Shown in pieces: positions 1 to 10,280 of a DNA stretch of 64,000 nucleotides. A model generated the notes under the pieces. That model worked only from the letters and a program-made list of their open reading frames with translations. It was not told the DNA's origin and ran no database searches. Source of the DNA: Amorphophallus konjac (Eukaryota > Streptophyta > Magnoliopsida > Alismatales > Araceae); the NCBI GenBank assembly GCA_022559845.1, contig CM040117.1, forward strand, positions 80,736,559 through 80,800,558. Reading direction: 5' to 3'. The position numbers were made by a program, and so were the translations under genes. Numbering within the stretch: the first letter of the stretch is position 1; the number at the start of each line of letters is the position of its first letter.

Positions 1-240
1 TCCTTAGAGTAGAGAAACATTCATTGTTCAGTGGCTTTGTAAAGATGTCAGCAATTTGCTCTTAGATTCAACAAAATGTAGTTCAAAGTTTTTCTTACTT
101 ACCTCATCTCGAAGGAAGTGATGCCTTATTTCAATGTGTTTAGTTCGAGAATGCTGAATGTGGTTCTTTGTTAAATTAATGGCACTAGTGTTATCAGACA
201 TGATGGGTGTGCATCCAAGATCTACACCGTAGTCCTAGAG

Positions 241-522
241 TTAATGTTTTATCCATAGCACTTGGGTCCCACAACTCCATGCAGCAACGTATTCGACTTC
301 TGCGGTAGAGAGTTCAACCGAGTGTTGCTTCTTGGAAGCCCAAGAAATCAAACACCCACCCAAAAATTGGCTGTAGCCACTAGTGCTTTTTCTATCAAGT
401 TTGTATCCAGCATAATCAACATCAGTATAAGATATTAACTCAAAACAGCATGATGCTGGATACCACAGCCCTAAGTCATGTGCGCTAGCAATGTATCGTA
501 AGATCCTTTTCACAGCAATCAA
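241..522 (-). pseudogene. copia-1 RNase H fragment
   Basis: This 93-residue open stretch is the RNase H domain at the end of copia pol, which removes RNA from the RNA-DNA hybrid during reverse transcription. Recognisable blocks are the start MIAVKRILRYI, the segment DVDYAGYKLDRKSTSGY (usual family form DADWAG-D-RKSTSGY) and the end LSTAEVEYVAAWSCGTQVLW. The first catalytic Asp of the usual DADWAG block is present as DVDYAG and the Glu of the STAE block is kept. The frame is separated from the RT part by stops. Bases 1-240 on the same strand hold the rest of the domain in broken frames. Confidence 0.85.
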
Positions 523-1490
523 GTTCGATTATTTAGGACTTGCTTGGAATGTTGCACACAAGCACACACTGAACTGAATGTCAGGCCTAGAAGTAGTGAG
601 ATATAAGAGTTACCCGATAATACCTCGGTATATCTTGGTATCTAAAGATTTACCATTTTCATCTGCATCTAGGGATGCATTTGTTCCCATGGGCGTGGAA
701 ATGTGTTTGGCATCCTTCATCCAAATTTCATTAGAATGTCCAATGTATACTTAGACTAGTTTATGAAAAAGCATTCTCTAGTTTGTGTGACCTGCAGTCC
801 AAGAAAGAATTGGAGTTCACCCATGAGGCTCATTTCAAATTCCTTTGTCATTAGTTCAGCAATTTGCTTACACATATTTGAATCAGTCGAACCAAACACT
901 CTATCATCCACATATATCTACAATATGATGATATGGCCATTCAAAACGTTTATAAATAGAGTTTGGTCAACTTTACTTCTGCTGTAGCCTCTGCTGGTCA
1001 GATGTGCACTTAATCTATCATACCAGGCTCGAGGGGCCTGCTTTAGTCCATACAATGCTTTATTTAATTTGTATACATGGTTAGGCAAATCATCATGTTC
1101 AAAGCCAGGAGGCTGTTCTACAAACACATCCTCTTTTATCAAGCCATTCAGAAAAGCACTCTTGACATCCATTTGTTGAAGTTTTATGCCTAATGAGCAT
1201 GCAAATGATAATAAAATTCTGATGGCTTCTATTCTTGCTACAGGAGCATATGATTCTTCAAAGTCAATCCCAATCTCCTGATTGTATCCTTTAGCTACCA
1301 GCCGTGCTTTATTTCTAGTTATTACCCCGTCTTCACTCAATTTGTTCCTAAAGACCCATCTAGTCCCAATGACAAGTTGGTCTATGGGTCTGGGAACTAG
1401 ATTCCACACTTTGTTCCGTTCAAATTGACTAAGCTCCTCATGCAAGGCATTAATCCAATTTTCATCTTCAAGGCTTCATCAATGTTTTTG
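523..1490 (-). pseudogene. copia-1 reverse transcriptase, broken
   Basis: The open part (918-1445) begins [20 protein letters not shown], the classical start of copia RT, followed by the [11 protein letters not shown] and [25 protein letters not shown] blocks and then [11 protein letters not shown], whose Asp belongs to RT motif A. The active-site YVDD box is readable at about 905-930 in the same frame but after a stop codon. Further down, 575-720, the sequence still resembles the thumb and connection ('Y-G-SLLYLT-RPDI-FSV') but with stops. A frameshift at about 1440-1490 separates it from the integrase tail. Clearly non-functional. Confidence 0.85.
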
Positions 1491-1645
1491 GGTTCAATTT
1501 GGGAAACTAATGCAATGAGGTCTTCATTATGCGCATCTTTATGACTGGATATGGTCCTAGGGGGGTCATGGAGGCTTCCTATTATGTTTTGGACAGTGTG
1601 CTCCTTCAAAGTTTGAATGTTGATAGAAGATTCACCAGGCATGGT

Positions 1646-3139
1646 TTATTGGGCTGAACTTTCGGTCGACCAACCTATTTCATGTTTAGCAGATTGCAGT
1701 TGGTTGCCTTTCCCTGGTTCTTCCTTAGATTCCAAAAATGTTCCATCATCATCCTCCATTTTCCTGTCATCAACAGTTTTATTAGACTCATCGGATATTT
1801 CAGCAAACACTACATGTGGGGTTTCTTCTACAACTTGATTTTTCACATTAAAAATCCTATATGCCCTAGATGTTTCAAAATACCCTAAAAATAGTCCAAT
1901 ATCACTATTAGCCTCAAATTTATCAAGATCACTTTTGTCATTGTTATGGATGTAGCATTTTGAACCAAAAGCTCGAAAGTAGGCTAAGTTGGGTTTTTTA
2001 CCTTTGAGCATTTCATAGGGGGTTTTCTTACCTTTTTGCCTTACCATGGCACGGTTAATTATATAGCATGTTTTGTTTGCTGCTTCAGCCCAGATTGTTC
2101 TTGGCAGCTTGCTCTCAATTAGCATTGTCCGGGCAATCTCCAAATTTGTCCGATTCTTTCTTTCCACAACGCCATTTTGTTCTGGGGTCCTTGGAGAAGA
2201 AAATCTATGAATCAGTACTTCCTGGTTGCATAATTCAGAAAATGAAGAGTTTTCAAACTCTCCTCCATGGTCAGATAAAATAGTGGAGATTATGAATTTA
2301 CCTTCTTGTCTTACTTTTCTGAAGAACTTCTGAAATTCATGAAAGGCATCATTTTTATTTGCTAAGAAAAAAATCCATGTGATGTGACTAAAGTCATCAA
2401 CTAACACATAGTCATACCTCTTTCCATTGATGCTGGCGATTCTTGTGGGTCCAAACAAGTCCATGTGTAGGAATTCAAATTGCATGGATGAAAGGGGCTT
2501 ACTTCTAGGTTTAAAAGTTTTTCGGGTTTGCTTTCCTAGGGAGCATGCTTCATATACTTTAGAGTTCTTTTTGAAGGATAAATTAGATAGACCCCTTACC
2601 ATTTCATGCTTAGCCAGTTTGTACAGAACACTATAACTGATATGCCCCAGCCTTCTATGCCACATCCATACGTCATTAGGCTGACTGGTAGACACGCACA
2701 GATTTTCAAAAAATGAACTATGAAGGTCTATCATGTAGACATTATTTACCCTATGACCTACAAACTTCACAGAATCAGAATTTTGTTCAAATATTTTACA
2801 TTCATTGGCATCGAACAATACCTTGTGGCCTTTGTCGCATAATTGGCTTATGCTGAGCTGATTGTGCTCAAGGCCTTCAACAAGCATGACATTTTTAATG
2901 AAATTGGGAGAATTCTTACCAACTATACCTGTGCCAATGACCTTTCCTTTGTCTTTATCTCCAAATCTCAGTTGTCCTCCTTCCTTCTTGATCAGATGGC
3001 TGAATTTCTTTCTATCTCCCGTCACGTGCCTCGAGCAGTCGTTGTCCAAGTACCATCGATTGTGATGGGTTACTAGGCATTCCAGCATAGAACAAATCAA
3101 GCAAAAGGTTTTGGAACCCAAGCAAATTTGGGTCCACAT
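1646..3139 (-). pseudogene. copia-1 protease remnant, GAG-pre-integrase and integrase
   Basis: A 497-codon open frame. Residues 30-40 are the aspartic protease site, but the usual WYLDSGCSRHMTGD reads DND at residues 32-34, so the DSG triad is lost. The GAG-pre-integrase zinc-binding part has His161 and His166 and only one of two Cys (199; the partner position is Tyr196). The integrase core has D227 (HMDLFGP), D290 (LSDHGGEF) and E326 (NGVVERKN), a proper DD35E spacing. The GKKPNLAYFRAFGSKCY region follows at 380-396. The C-terminal tail continues in another frame to about 1490. Integrase would insert the cDNA; here the protein is no longer part of an intact polyprotein. Confidence 0.88.
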
Positions 3140-4029
3140 ATAATGTTGAAAGCATTAAACAGAGATTTCGAAATCCAAATCTGCTTAACATGTTGTCTTT
3201 TTTTATTCAAAGAACAATGGTTGCTAGTGTGTCCAATTTTGTTGCATGTGATGCAGACAGGGTTTGCAAAATTCATGAGATGTGAATGAGATTGTGATCT
3301 TGGTTTTTGTTTCTAAATGTGTTTAATTGGGTATGGAAGGTACCCAAGTTTTGCTGGCTATAGGTCCTTCATTCATTATTGAACCAGTTTTTCTTTTTGG
3401 AGTCAAATGCTGAGCGGCGTCGACTCGGCTGCCAAGCGTAACAACCTGACAGTTCATTCGATCCATGTTGAGCATGGGTGCGTCGACCTAAGTGTTCAGT
3501 GTGTCGACCCTGCTGCCTAGACGGCTCTGGTTAAACTATAGTCCGTCGACCCGATTCATCAGTGTGTCGACCTCGCAGTTTAGCATATTTCCAATAACCA
3601 GACTATTGGTTGCTTCTTTGATTCCTGATGTTTTGTCCTTGACCTTGAATGTTCTGATTTTTTATTGTTTTGGGCTTAGGGGCATTCTTCTATGTTGGTT
3701 CTTTGGTTATCAGTTTTCATTTCCCCTTCTCAGGACAGAATGATATAGTCTTTAGTTCAAACTTCTTTTTCTCAGTGGGGTTGAACCACAACCCTTCTTT
3801 CCTAAAATTCACCTGGGTTCCTAAGATAGCATCTAGGTTGGACTTACCCTGGGGCATTTTTTCTAGGACAGACTACTTGTCCTTCAACTCATTTTCAACC
3901 TTCTTAAGATTTTTCTGCATTTCATCATTCACAGCTTTTATGGCTTCATACTTTTCAATGTTGAGTCGATTTTCTCTTTCACATTCTTGGCACCTCAATT
4001 TAGCTTGGTCTAACTGTTTTATAAGATTC
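3140..4029 (-). other. Degenerate gag-pol linker of copia-1
   Basis: No convincing frame. It lies between the gag zinc knuckle and the protease remnant and probably held the end of gag and the start of protease. It contains five GTCGAC sites between 3419 and 3570. The frames seen on the plus strand here are not supported by any family pattern. Confidence 0.5.
3419..3570. repeat. Cluster of five GTCGAC palindromes inside copia-1
   Basis: GTCGAC occurs at 3419, 3482, 3503, 3545 and 3565. A random 6-mer would be expected about once in 4 kb. The same core is repeated ten times in the U3 of this element's LTR at 6834-7363. Confidence 0.8.
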
Positions 4030-5356
4030 TCATTTTTTTTCTTTCATGCTTTTCACTTCTAAACAGTTAGATCCAGATTCCTCGACTTGTTTTTTTAACA
4101 TTTCATTTTCAGCTTTTAGAATCACCAGATTCTTGGTGACTGGATTATCATGAGCTAAGGCGTTAATCTTCTTATTCAACTGCTTATTGTCTTTTTTATA
4201 GATTTCATACTTTTCAAACAGAATAGTATATGTGTCCTCCCATTCTTCAATTGAAATTTTTTCAAAGAGGGAGTTTACCTGATCCTCTTTTTCATTGGCC
4301 ATTAAGCATAGGTTGTCCTCATCCTCATCTACAGAAGATCCTTCATCTTCCTCCTCATCGTCGCTCCAAGTGCAAACCATTGCCTTGGGCTTCTTCCCCT
4401 TGGCCTTGGTCATCTTCTTGAGCAGCTCAAGGCATTCTCCTCGCATATGCCTGGGCTTCCTGCACTGATAGCATAAAAAATTGTCATATTTCGTTGCTTG
4501 TTCATGTTTAGGATTGGAGACTTTACTTACCTGTGGCGACCGTCTTTTCATGTAGAATTTACCTCTTGATCTCAAGAATTTTTTAAACTACTTGGTGAGT
4601 AAGGCATGATCACCTAAGCTCTCCTCCTCCTCATCTTCTTCTTCTTCCTGATTGGAGTCATCAGTGCTGTGCGAGACTCTGAGAGCTATACTCTTCTTTT
4701 TCTTATGATCTTCTTCGTTTCTTTTCAAGTTAAGCTCATATATCATGAGCGATCCTATTAGTCCATCAACTGTCATAGCTGACAGGTTTTTGAGTCTTCA
4801 ATCACTGTGGCTTTTATGTGCCACGATGGTGTGAGAGATCTTCGGATCTTTCTAACAAGTTCATTATCAGAATATTCTGTACCCAATGATTTTAAGTAGT
4901 TTGTTAGTTGGGTAAGCATAGCATACATTTTTGAAATGGACTCATCAAGTTTAATCTTAAACATTTCGTAATCAGAAATCAGCATGTTGGCCTTGGTGGC
5001 CCTTACCTCAGAAGTTCCTTCATAGATTAACTCAAGCCTATCCCACATCTCTTTTACAGATTTGCAAGTGGATACTCTAGAGTATTCAGTGGGATGGATA
5101 GTGCAGTGCATTGGATCGTGGACTTCTTGATCTGGTAAGCGGTCCAGGTATCATCTACTTCTGGTAAAACAAAAGGGCCTCGACTGATAACATGCCAGAT
5201 CAGGTGATCTTGTGCACGAAGAAAAATTTTCATCCAACTTTTCTAGTATAAGTAATTTGTTCTATCAAAGAACGAAGGTCTATTAATGGAGTAGCCTTCA
5301 GCTATGAAGCAGCGAGGGACATTCCCATCAGATCTCCCTTGGTCGTTGGACCACAT
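4030..5356 (-). pseudogene. copia-1 gag, broken
   Basis: Gag forms the virus-like particle and binds the RNA. The start is the ATG at 5356 (MWSNDQGRSDG), just downstream of the primer site. The first part (5356-5112) has a stop. The UBN2-type core is open at 4773-5111 (RVSTCKSVKEMWDRLELIYEG and later ANMLISDYEMFK). After a frame change, 4588-4776 and 4030-4575 carry acidic stretches and the zinc knuckle CYQCRKPRHMRGEC, a CX2CX4HX4C pattern in which the usual Gly before His is Arg. A coiled-coil-like Lys/Glu-rich tail follows. At least three disruptions make it a pseudogene. Confidence 0.85.
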
Positions 5357-5367
5357 TTTCAGGCAAC

Positions 5368-5383
5368 CTTCTCTGAGACCAAT
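5368..5383 (-). promoter_or_regulatory. Primer binding site of copia-1
   Basis: Directly next to the LTR the minus strand reads attggtctcagagaag. This matches the initiator tRNA-Met complement (TGGTATCAGAGC) except for changes after TGGT. It is aligned with the perfect-looking site of the plus-strand Sirevirus at 18199. Confidence 0.8.
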
Positions 5384-5705
5384 TGATAGGTTGTATGAGA
5401 GGATCTAGAGGGGGGTTGAATGGATCCTCTACCCAATTCTTTGTCACTTTGAAAAACAAAACAAAACTGCAAGGTTGAAGGAGCAATTTCAGGTGTTGTT
5501 TTATGCTAATATACGAGATGTCTAAAGCTCAAACACATGAGACACTTTAATCAAATTGCGACACCTATGAAGGGGGTAGATGAGAAGGAGTCGACGTAGT
5601 CAAACCACAATGCATAATTTTATGGTGGTTCGGCTGCTTCCTAGCAAGCCTACATCCACCCCTCACCAACTAGGTGAGGCTTCCACTTCTAGCCAAGAAG
5701 AACAC

Positions 5706-6290
5706 ACACACACATGGCTACATAGCGGCCATAAAACACTCCGGTCGCTAGAACAGGGTACCGAAAAACACTAAGGAAACTCAGCAAACACACATTAAAA
5801 TGTTAAGGAAGGAAATGAAAAACAGCAAAGAAAAACTCCAAAATAAGAAAGTTAAAGATGTAGCTTCTGATGGAAATCAGGAAGCTGGGCAAGGGGTGTA
5901 AACTGTTGGTCTACAACTTCAATATGACGAATAGAAGCGAGCTAGCTTCTGCACTGCGAACATTTCTTCTCTTCTCTTCCTCTTGAGGTTTTCTCCTGAA
6001 CCCACACGGCTACAGAGCGGCCAGAAAACACTCTGGTCGCTAGAATAGGATACCGGAAAAACACTAAGGAAACTCAACAAACACACACAAAAATGTTAAG
6101 GAAGGAAATGAAAAACAATGAAGAAAAACTCCAAAACAAAAAAGGAAAAGATGTAGCTTCTGATAGAAATCAAGAAGCTGAGCAAGGGGTGTAAACTTTT
6201 GGTATGCAACTTCAACATGACGAACAAAAGCGAGCTAGCTTCTGCACTGCGAACCTTTCCTCTCTTCTCTTCCTCTTGAGGTTTCCTCCT
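5706..6290. repeat. Tandem duplication of about 300 bp inside the copia-1 LTR
   Basis: The stretch from cacatggctacatagcggcc (5711) to cctcttgaggttttctcc (about 5995) is repeated from cacacggctacagagcggcc (6004) to cctcttgaggtttcctcc (about 6292), with scattered substitutions. It lies downstream of the TATA box, so it is in the transcribed part of the LTR. Confidence 0.8.
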
Positions 6291-6414
6291 AGAGGGTTCA
6301 GGTAGGCTGTCCCTCTCTTTTTCCTCTCTTTTTCCCGTTTTCTTCTTCTCCAGGCTGTTGTGGTTTAAGCAACGGTAGTGGCAGTGGCAGCATCTTCTTC
6401 ATGCAGAAGGCCAT

Positions 6415-6422
6415 TATTTATA
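6415..6422 (-). promoter_or_regulatory. TATA box of the copia-1 LTR
   Basis: The minus strand reads cttcTATAAATAatgg. It is about 1.06 kb into the LTR, downstream of the palindrome cluster, as expected for an LTR promoter. Confidence 0.7.
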
Positions 6423-6833
6423 GAAGAGATGATAGACCATTTTCCCTCCAAAACTGCATGCTTATAGGACCAATAAAACTAAGGTTCTCTATCCTAGAAC
6501 CTTTTTCGGATCTACTTGCCTATTGCCAAGGAGAAGGAGAGGACGGTCCACTATCTTAGGTACTTTTCAGGGGAGCGCTCTGATTGTCTTAGTGTAAAAA
6601 GAAAGTTTCCATGAAAAGGGACCTTTCCCAGATATGTCAACTGACAAATCTTCCTTCACAAAAAGGTTCTCCGATGCTTCATGATGAAGAGGATAGTTTT
6701 TTCTATCTTAGGAGCTTTTTCAGACCTTGATTCACGAGATCTGGAAGTTTGCATCATTGACTTACGTGTTTGAATCGAACAGACTAGATCAGAGGAAGGT
6801 CTTTACATGGCGTCAATGCACTCAACTCCCTGT

Positions 6834-7363
6834 GTCGACACAGCTAGCTATCTAGTGATCTTCTGGGAGCCAGAGCGAAGCACGAGTCGACGTTGTGAAG
6901 CAAACAAGGTCGACATAGCTAGCTTTTTGCTTATATCGCTTGCGAGCTACGCCATTGCATCGACGTCGCTTGACGGCTGCGTCGACACATCCTTTGAAAG
7001 ATGCGCCTGAAGCAGTTTCTGGGAGGGGCCTTGCGTCGGCACCCTGAGAGAAATGGTGTCGACCTGGTAAGAAGGTTGCCTGATTGACAAGGGCTGGAGC
7101 TGAGCCTACGTCGACGCCATGAGAGACCTGGGTCAACGCACTCTTTGAAGTGCGCTTGAAGATAGCTTCTAGAGGCCATTTGGAGTCAACGCCTAATGGT
7201 GTTGGAGTCGACTCATCCTTGTACGAATTTCTAATAGGCGGTGCTCGACTTGAAGACGCGTCGACGCAGTATGGTGTAGGAGTAGACGCGGCCTTGAAGA
7301 TTGCCTGGGCTATTCCTCCTCTTGTAAAAGAGCAAGTCGACGCAGCCTTTAGCTGGAGTCGAC
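6834..7363. repeat. GTCGAC palindrome array in U3 of copia-1
   Basis: Ten exact GTCGAC sites in about 530 bp, often extended to GCGTCGACGC or GAGTCGACTC, plus decayed forms (GTCAAC, GTAGAC, GTCGGC). They are upstream of the TATA box on the minus strand. Clustered palindromes at this place are a described trait of Sirevirus LTRs. Frames read through it on either strand are artefacts of the repeat. Confidence 0.85.
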
Positions 7364-7482
7364 GCACTCATGAAGGCTCCGTTAATTCCTTCACAACCAG
7401 CTAAAAGAGATGTTTCACATTTTCTAAAATAAATGGCCAATGACTTATAGTAAGACATCATCAAAACACAATGTACACAACA

Positions 7483-7773
7483 GGAGATGACCGACTGTGA
7501 TGGTACATTGGTCAGGGGCTGGGTGTAGGCTGACCGTCGTGGTGTGATGGCCAGAAGAAGGTATGCTAACCCACTGTTAGGGTGGACTAGTTTGGGATTT
7601 AGGGAGAGGTGGTTGGTTGTTCCTCGTGAGGAAGCAAGATTTTTTTGTCTTTACCAGCTTCACCGCCCTTTCGGGTTTTCACCAAAGCTGACCCCCTTTT
7701 ACTTTTTTCGGTGTGCCATTACAGGTTTTCACACCGAGGGGTAACCCAATTTTGCCTGAGGCACCCTTGCGGG
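7483..7773. other. Unassigned sequence between copia-1 and a second LTR fragment
   Basis: No coding frame or element end was recognised. Short stretches such as cgggttttcacc recur near 22865, which hints at a common unidentified host repeat. Confidence 0.4.
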
Positions 7774-7817
7774 TGTTAGGTTCAATATAGGATCAAGAGG
7801 TGGGGGTGAATAGATCC
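7774..7817 (-). repeat. 3' tip of a Sirevirus LTR, cut by the gypsy insertion
   Basis: tgttaggttcaatataggat at the start of this stretch is the reverse complement of the LTR end seen at 18160-18198 (tatagatcctgtattgcacc taaca). The fragment stops where the LTR of element G begins at 7818, so G probably inserted into this LTR. Confidence 0.6.
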
Positions 7818-8514
7818 TGAAGAGGCGAAATCTCGCGCTGGTTCCTGAGCGGGCTGGTAATCATCAAGTTAATGAACTGCAAGACAGGGAAACGGGTCAG
7901 AGGGCCCAGGGGGATTCCCAGGGGCAAAACCCTTCGACGCTCAAGTCAGTAGAGTAATGGTGGGAGTAGCGATAGGGAGGAGAAGGTGAAGGCACGAGAT
8001 CCCTCTCCACCAATGGGGTGAAGTGATCCTTGCTCAGGAATTGGGGGTGGATCAATGCCCTTTTGGACTTACCTTTCGCCGGAGGGTATCCCAGGTTTAA
8101 ATAGTGCGCCGCCCTCTGGAGTCCTGCAAGCTGAGAGGTCTCCGGCGGAGGTTACGTCCTCGTCGTGGGCTTTTATGGCCTCATCGTGGGGGCGTTATCC
8201 TCGTGGGGAAGCCGGAGCTCCTGGACTTCTTAGCGTCCGGCCCGCTATGGACTCTAACGGCTGCAATGATGTGCATTTTATCGATCATACCAAGCTTAGG
8301 GGGGCCGGCCCTATCGAGCGATAGGCCTAGCTCGGTGAGGAGATGGGTCGGACAGACCGGCTAGCGCTTCCCCTCTTCGTGCGGAGTGATAGCTCGTGCG
8401 CGGGTCTTCCTGTGACCTGATCGAGGCTCGGGCTCTCCGAGCCTTGGGGCCGCCTAGGAGAGTTGTTTCCTCGAGCATTGTTTTATTGGGCTTTGCCTTT
8501 TTGATGTATCAACA
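7818..8514 (-). repeat. 3' LTR of element G
   Basis: Minus strand TGTTGATACATC at 8514 to CTTCA at 7818. It aligns along its full length with 14017-14713, with mostly transition differences. TATA-like CTATTTAAAC is at about 8096-8105. The left flank gatcc has no matching copy at the right LTR. Confidence 0.8.
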
Positions 8515-8565
8515 GTTTTGAATGAAAAGAAAAGGAATTCGCTTCGTCCATCTTGTTGTACAATT

Positions 8566-9870
8566 TCAAAAATAGAATTTGTGTAGTGCGGCTGCGTTCC
8601 ATGTCCGAGGAATGGGATCCCCTTCCATTGTTGCTAACCTGTACGCACCTTTCCCGAGCGTCTCGACCACTCGGTAGGGGCCTTCCCAGTTAGGGGACTG
8701 CTTGCCCGCCGCCTCTAGTGGTCGAGAGGCTTCGGCTCTTCTGAGGACGAAGTCTCCCGGTTGGAAGTGTCTGCTTCGGACTCTGGCGTTGTAGTATCGG
8801 GTGAGGCGTCGATGGTATTCCGTCGCTCGGATGCTGGCAATATCCCGGAGTTCATCGGCTAGGTCGAGGTTCTTGAGTAACTTTTGGTTGTTTTCCTCGA
8901 GCGAGTAGCGGATGACTCGGAGAGACGGGTTGGCGATCTCTAATGGAATGAAAGCCTCAGTGCCGTACACCAACTGGAAAGGACTTTCACCGGTTGCCGT
9001 CCTGGGAGTCATTCAGTGTGACCACAGTACGCTAGGCAATTCCTCGAGCCAACTACCCTTGGCTTTACCGAGTCTGGTCTTTATGCCTTTCAAGATAGTC
9101 TTATTGGCATTTTCGACCAGCCCGTTGGCCTGAGGGTGGGCGACCGAAGTGAAGTGGTTGCGGATATTTAGGTCGGCACATCTGTCTCGGAAATACCAAG
9201 AATCGAATTGCCGACTGTTATCGCTCACTATCACTCGGGGGATGCCAAAGCGACAAATGATCGATTTCCAGACGAAACTCCAGACGACTGTCTCGGTGAT
9301 CCTTGCAGTGGCTTCGGCCTCGATCCATTTAGTGAAGTAGTCGATGGCGACGACGATGAACTTTTTCTGGTACTGAGCCGTGGGGAATGGTCCGAGAATG
9401 TCGATCCCCCACCGAGCGAAGGGATAAGGCTCGGCGAGGGTGACGAGTTCTGTTGCCGGCTGATGGACCAAGTGGTCGAACCGCTGGCATCGGTCGCATT
9501 GTTGAGCATAGGCCGAGCAGTCGCGCTGCAGGGTGGGCCACCAGTACCCCAGTCGTAACAGGATCCTGGCCAATGACCTTGCCCCTGAGTGCGCTCCGCA
9601 CAGGCCTTCATGAACCTCTTGGATGGCTCGGCTGGCTTCGTCGGGGCCGAGGCACTTTAGGAGAGGGTTGGTGAAAGACCTTCGGTAGAGTGTGTCATCC
9701 AGGATGACGAAGTGCCGGGCTTGGTACTTCATTCGGCATGCTTTCCGAGGGTCGGAGGGCTCTTGGGAGTCTCGGAGCCAAGACAGGTAGGGGGTGCGCT
9801 AGTCGCTCGGGACGGCCGGGTCAATAGCGAGGAGCTCCGAGTCAATGCTCGGGCATTCTAGCTCTTCGAG
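8566..9870 (-). pseudogene. Element G integrase
   Basis: Integrase joins the cDNA to the chromosome. The main open stretch 9013-9732 (239 codons) has a zinc-binding H41, H48, C79, C82 (CDRCQRF) and a DD35E core: D111 (GIDILGPFP), D171 (SDNSRQFD) and E207 (NGLVENANKTI). A stop codon in place of an Arg codon in the LWSY-R-TPRTATGE block separates it from the C-terminal part 8566-9012 (SPFQLVYGTEAFIPLEI, then LRRAEASRPLEAAGK and NWEGPYRV). The N-terminal linker upstream (9733-9870, WLRDSQEPSDPRKA) also has a stop. All three parts are in one frame, so decay is by point mutations. No chromodomain is present, as usual for Tat. Confidence 0.88.
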
Positions 9871-9889
9871 GAGGACCGATCGGGTACCT

Positions 9890-10280
9890 TCTGGGTCTAG
9901 GGAGGAGGCCAACCGAGAGAGGCATCCGCTCGGGAGTTTTCTTCCCGGGCTATTCGGACTACCTCGAATCCCTCGAATTGTTGGGCCAAGCTCCTGACCA
10001 GCTGGAGGTATTTGATCATGGGTGCCTCTCGAGCTTCGTACTCGCCGTTGACCTGGCTTGCAACCAGCTGAGAGTCGGTGTGGATCCTGACTCGCTAAGC
10101 CCCCAACCGCCGGGCCATGCGTGCTCCCGATATAAGGGCCTCGTACTCGGAAGCGTTGTTGGACGCCTGAAAGTTGAATTTCAAGGCGTACTGTAGCTCC
10201 ACTCCTTCGGGGGATCTTAGGAGGATCCCAGCGCCGCTACCGATCGAGTTGGAAGACCCGTCGACGTATAGTTCCCAGGT
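9890..10280 (-). pseudogene. Element G second (archaeal-type) RNase H
   Basis: The minus strand reads WELYVDGSSN, then SNNASEYEALISGARMA, then RIHTDSQLVASQVNGEY and EENSRADASL, the D-E-D-D signature of the additional RNase H (aRNH) that Tat-lineage gypsy elements carry between pol and integrase. An in-frame TAG lies between the second and third blocks (about 10096). It would take over RNase H activity because the first RNase H is degenerate. It is too interrupted to form a long frame, and was found by translating the gap. Confidence 0.8.

Larger units (their letters stand above)
1..7482 (-). mobile_element. Sirevirus-like Ty1/copia retrotransposon (copia-1), 3' end outside window
   Basis: Read on the minus strand the order is LTR (7482-5384), primer site, gag, protease/integrase, reverse transcriptase, RNase H. 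Integrase before reverse transcriptase is the copia order. The 2.1 kb LTR, the start TGTTGTGTACATTGTGTTTT followed by GATGATG, and a palindrome cluster upstream of the TATA box fit the Sirevirus group. Frames are broken by several stops and shifts, so the copy is dead. The 3' LTR lies before base 1, so no target duplication can be checked. Confidence 0.9.
5384..7482 (-). repeat. 5' LTR of copia-1 (2099 bp)
   Basis: On the minus strand it starts TGTTGTGTACAT at 7482 and ends CCTATCA at 5384, next to the primer site. U3 holds a GTCGAC cluster and a TATA box. The 5' flank (7483-7487) is ggaga. The R/U5 part (5560-6300) contains a local duplication: the block at about 5706-5990 is repeated at about 6004-6290 (compare the ggaaatgaaaaacagc/aacaatg and cttcaa-atgacgaa stretches). 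Confidence 0.85.

Noticed and set aside
6852..7464. Frames of up to 171 codons on both strands in the copia-1 LTR
   Set aside because: They lie wholly in U3 over the GTCGAC array and open in several frames.
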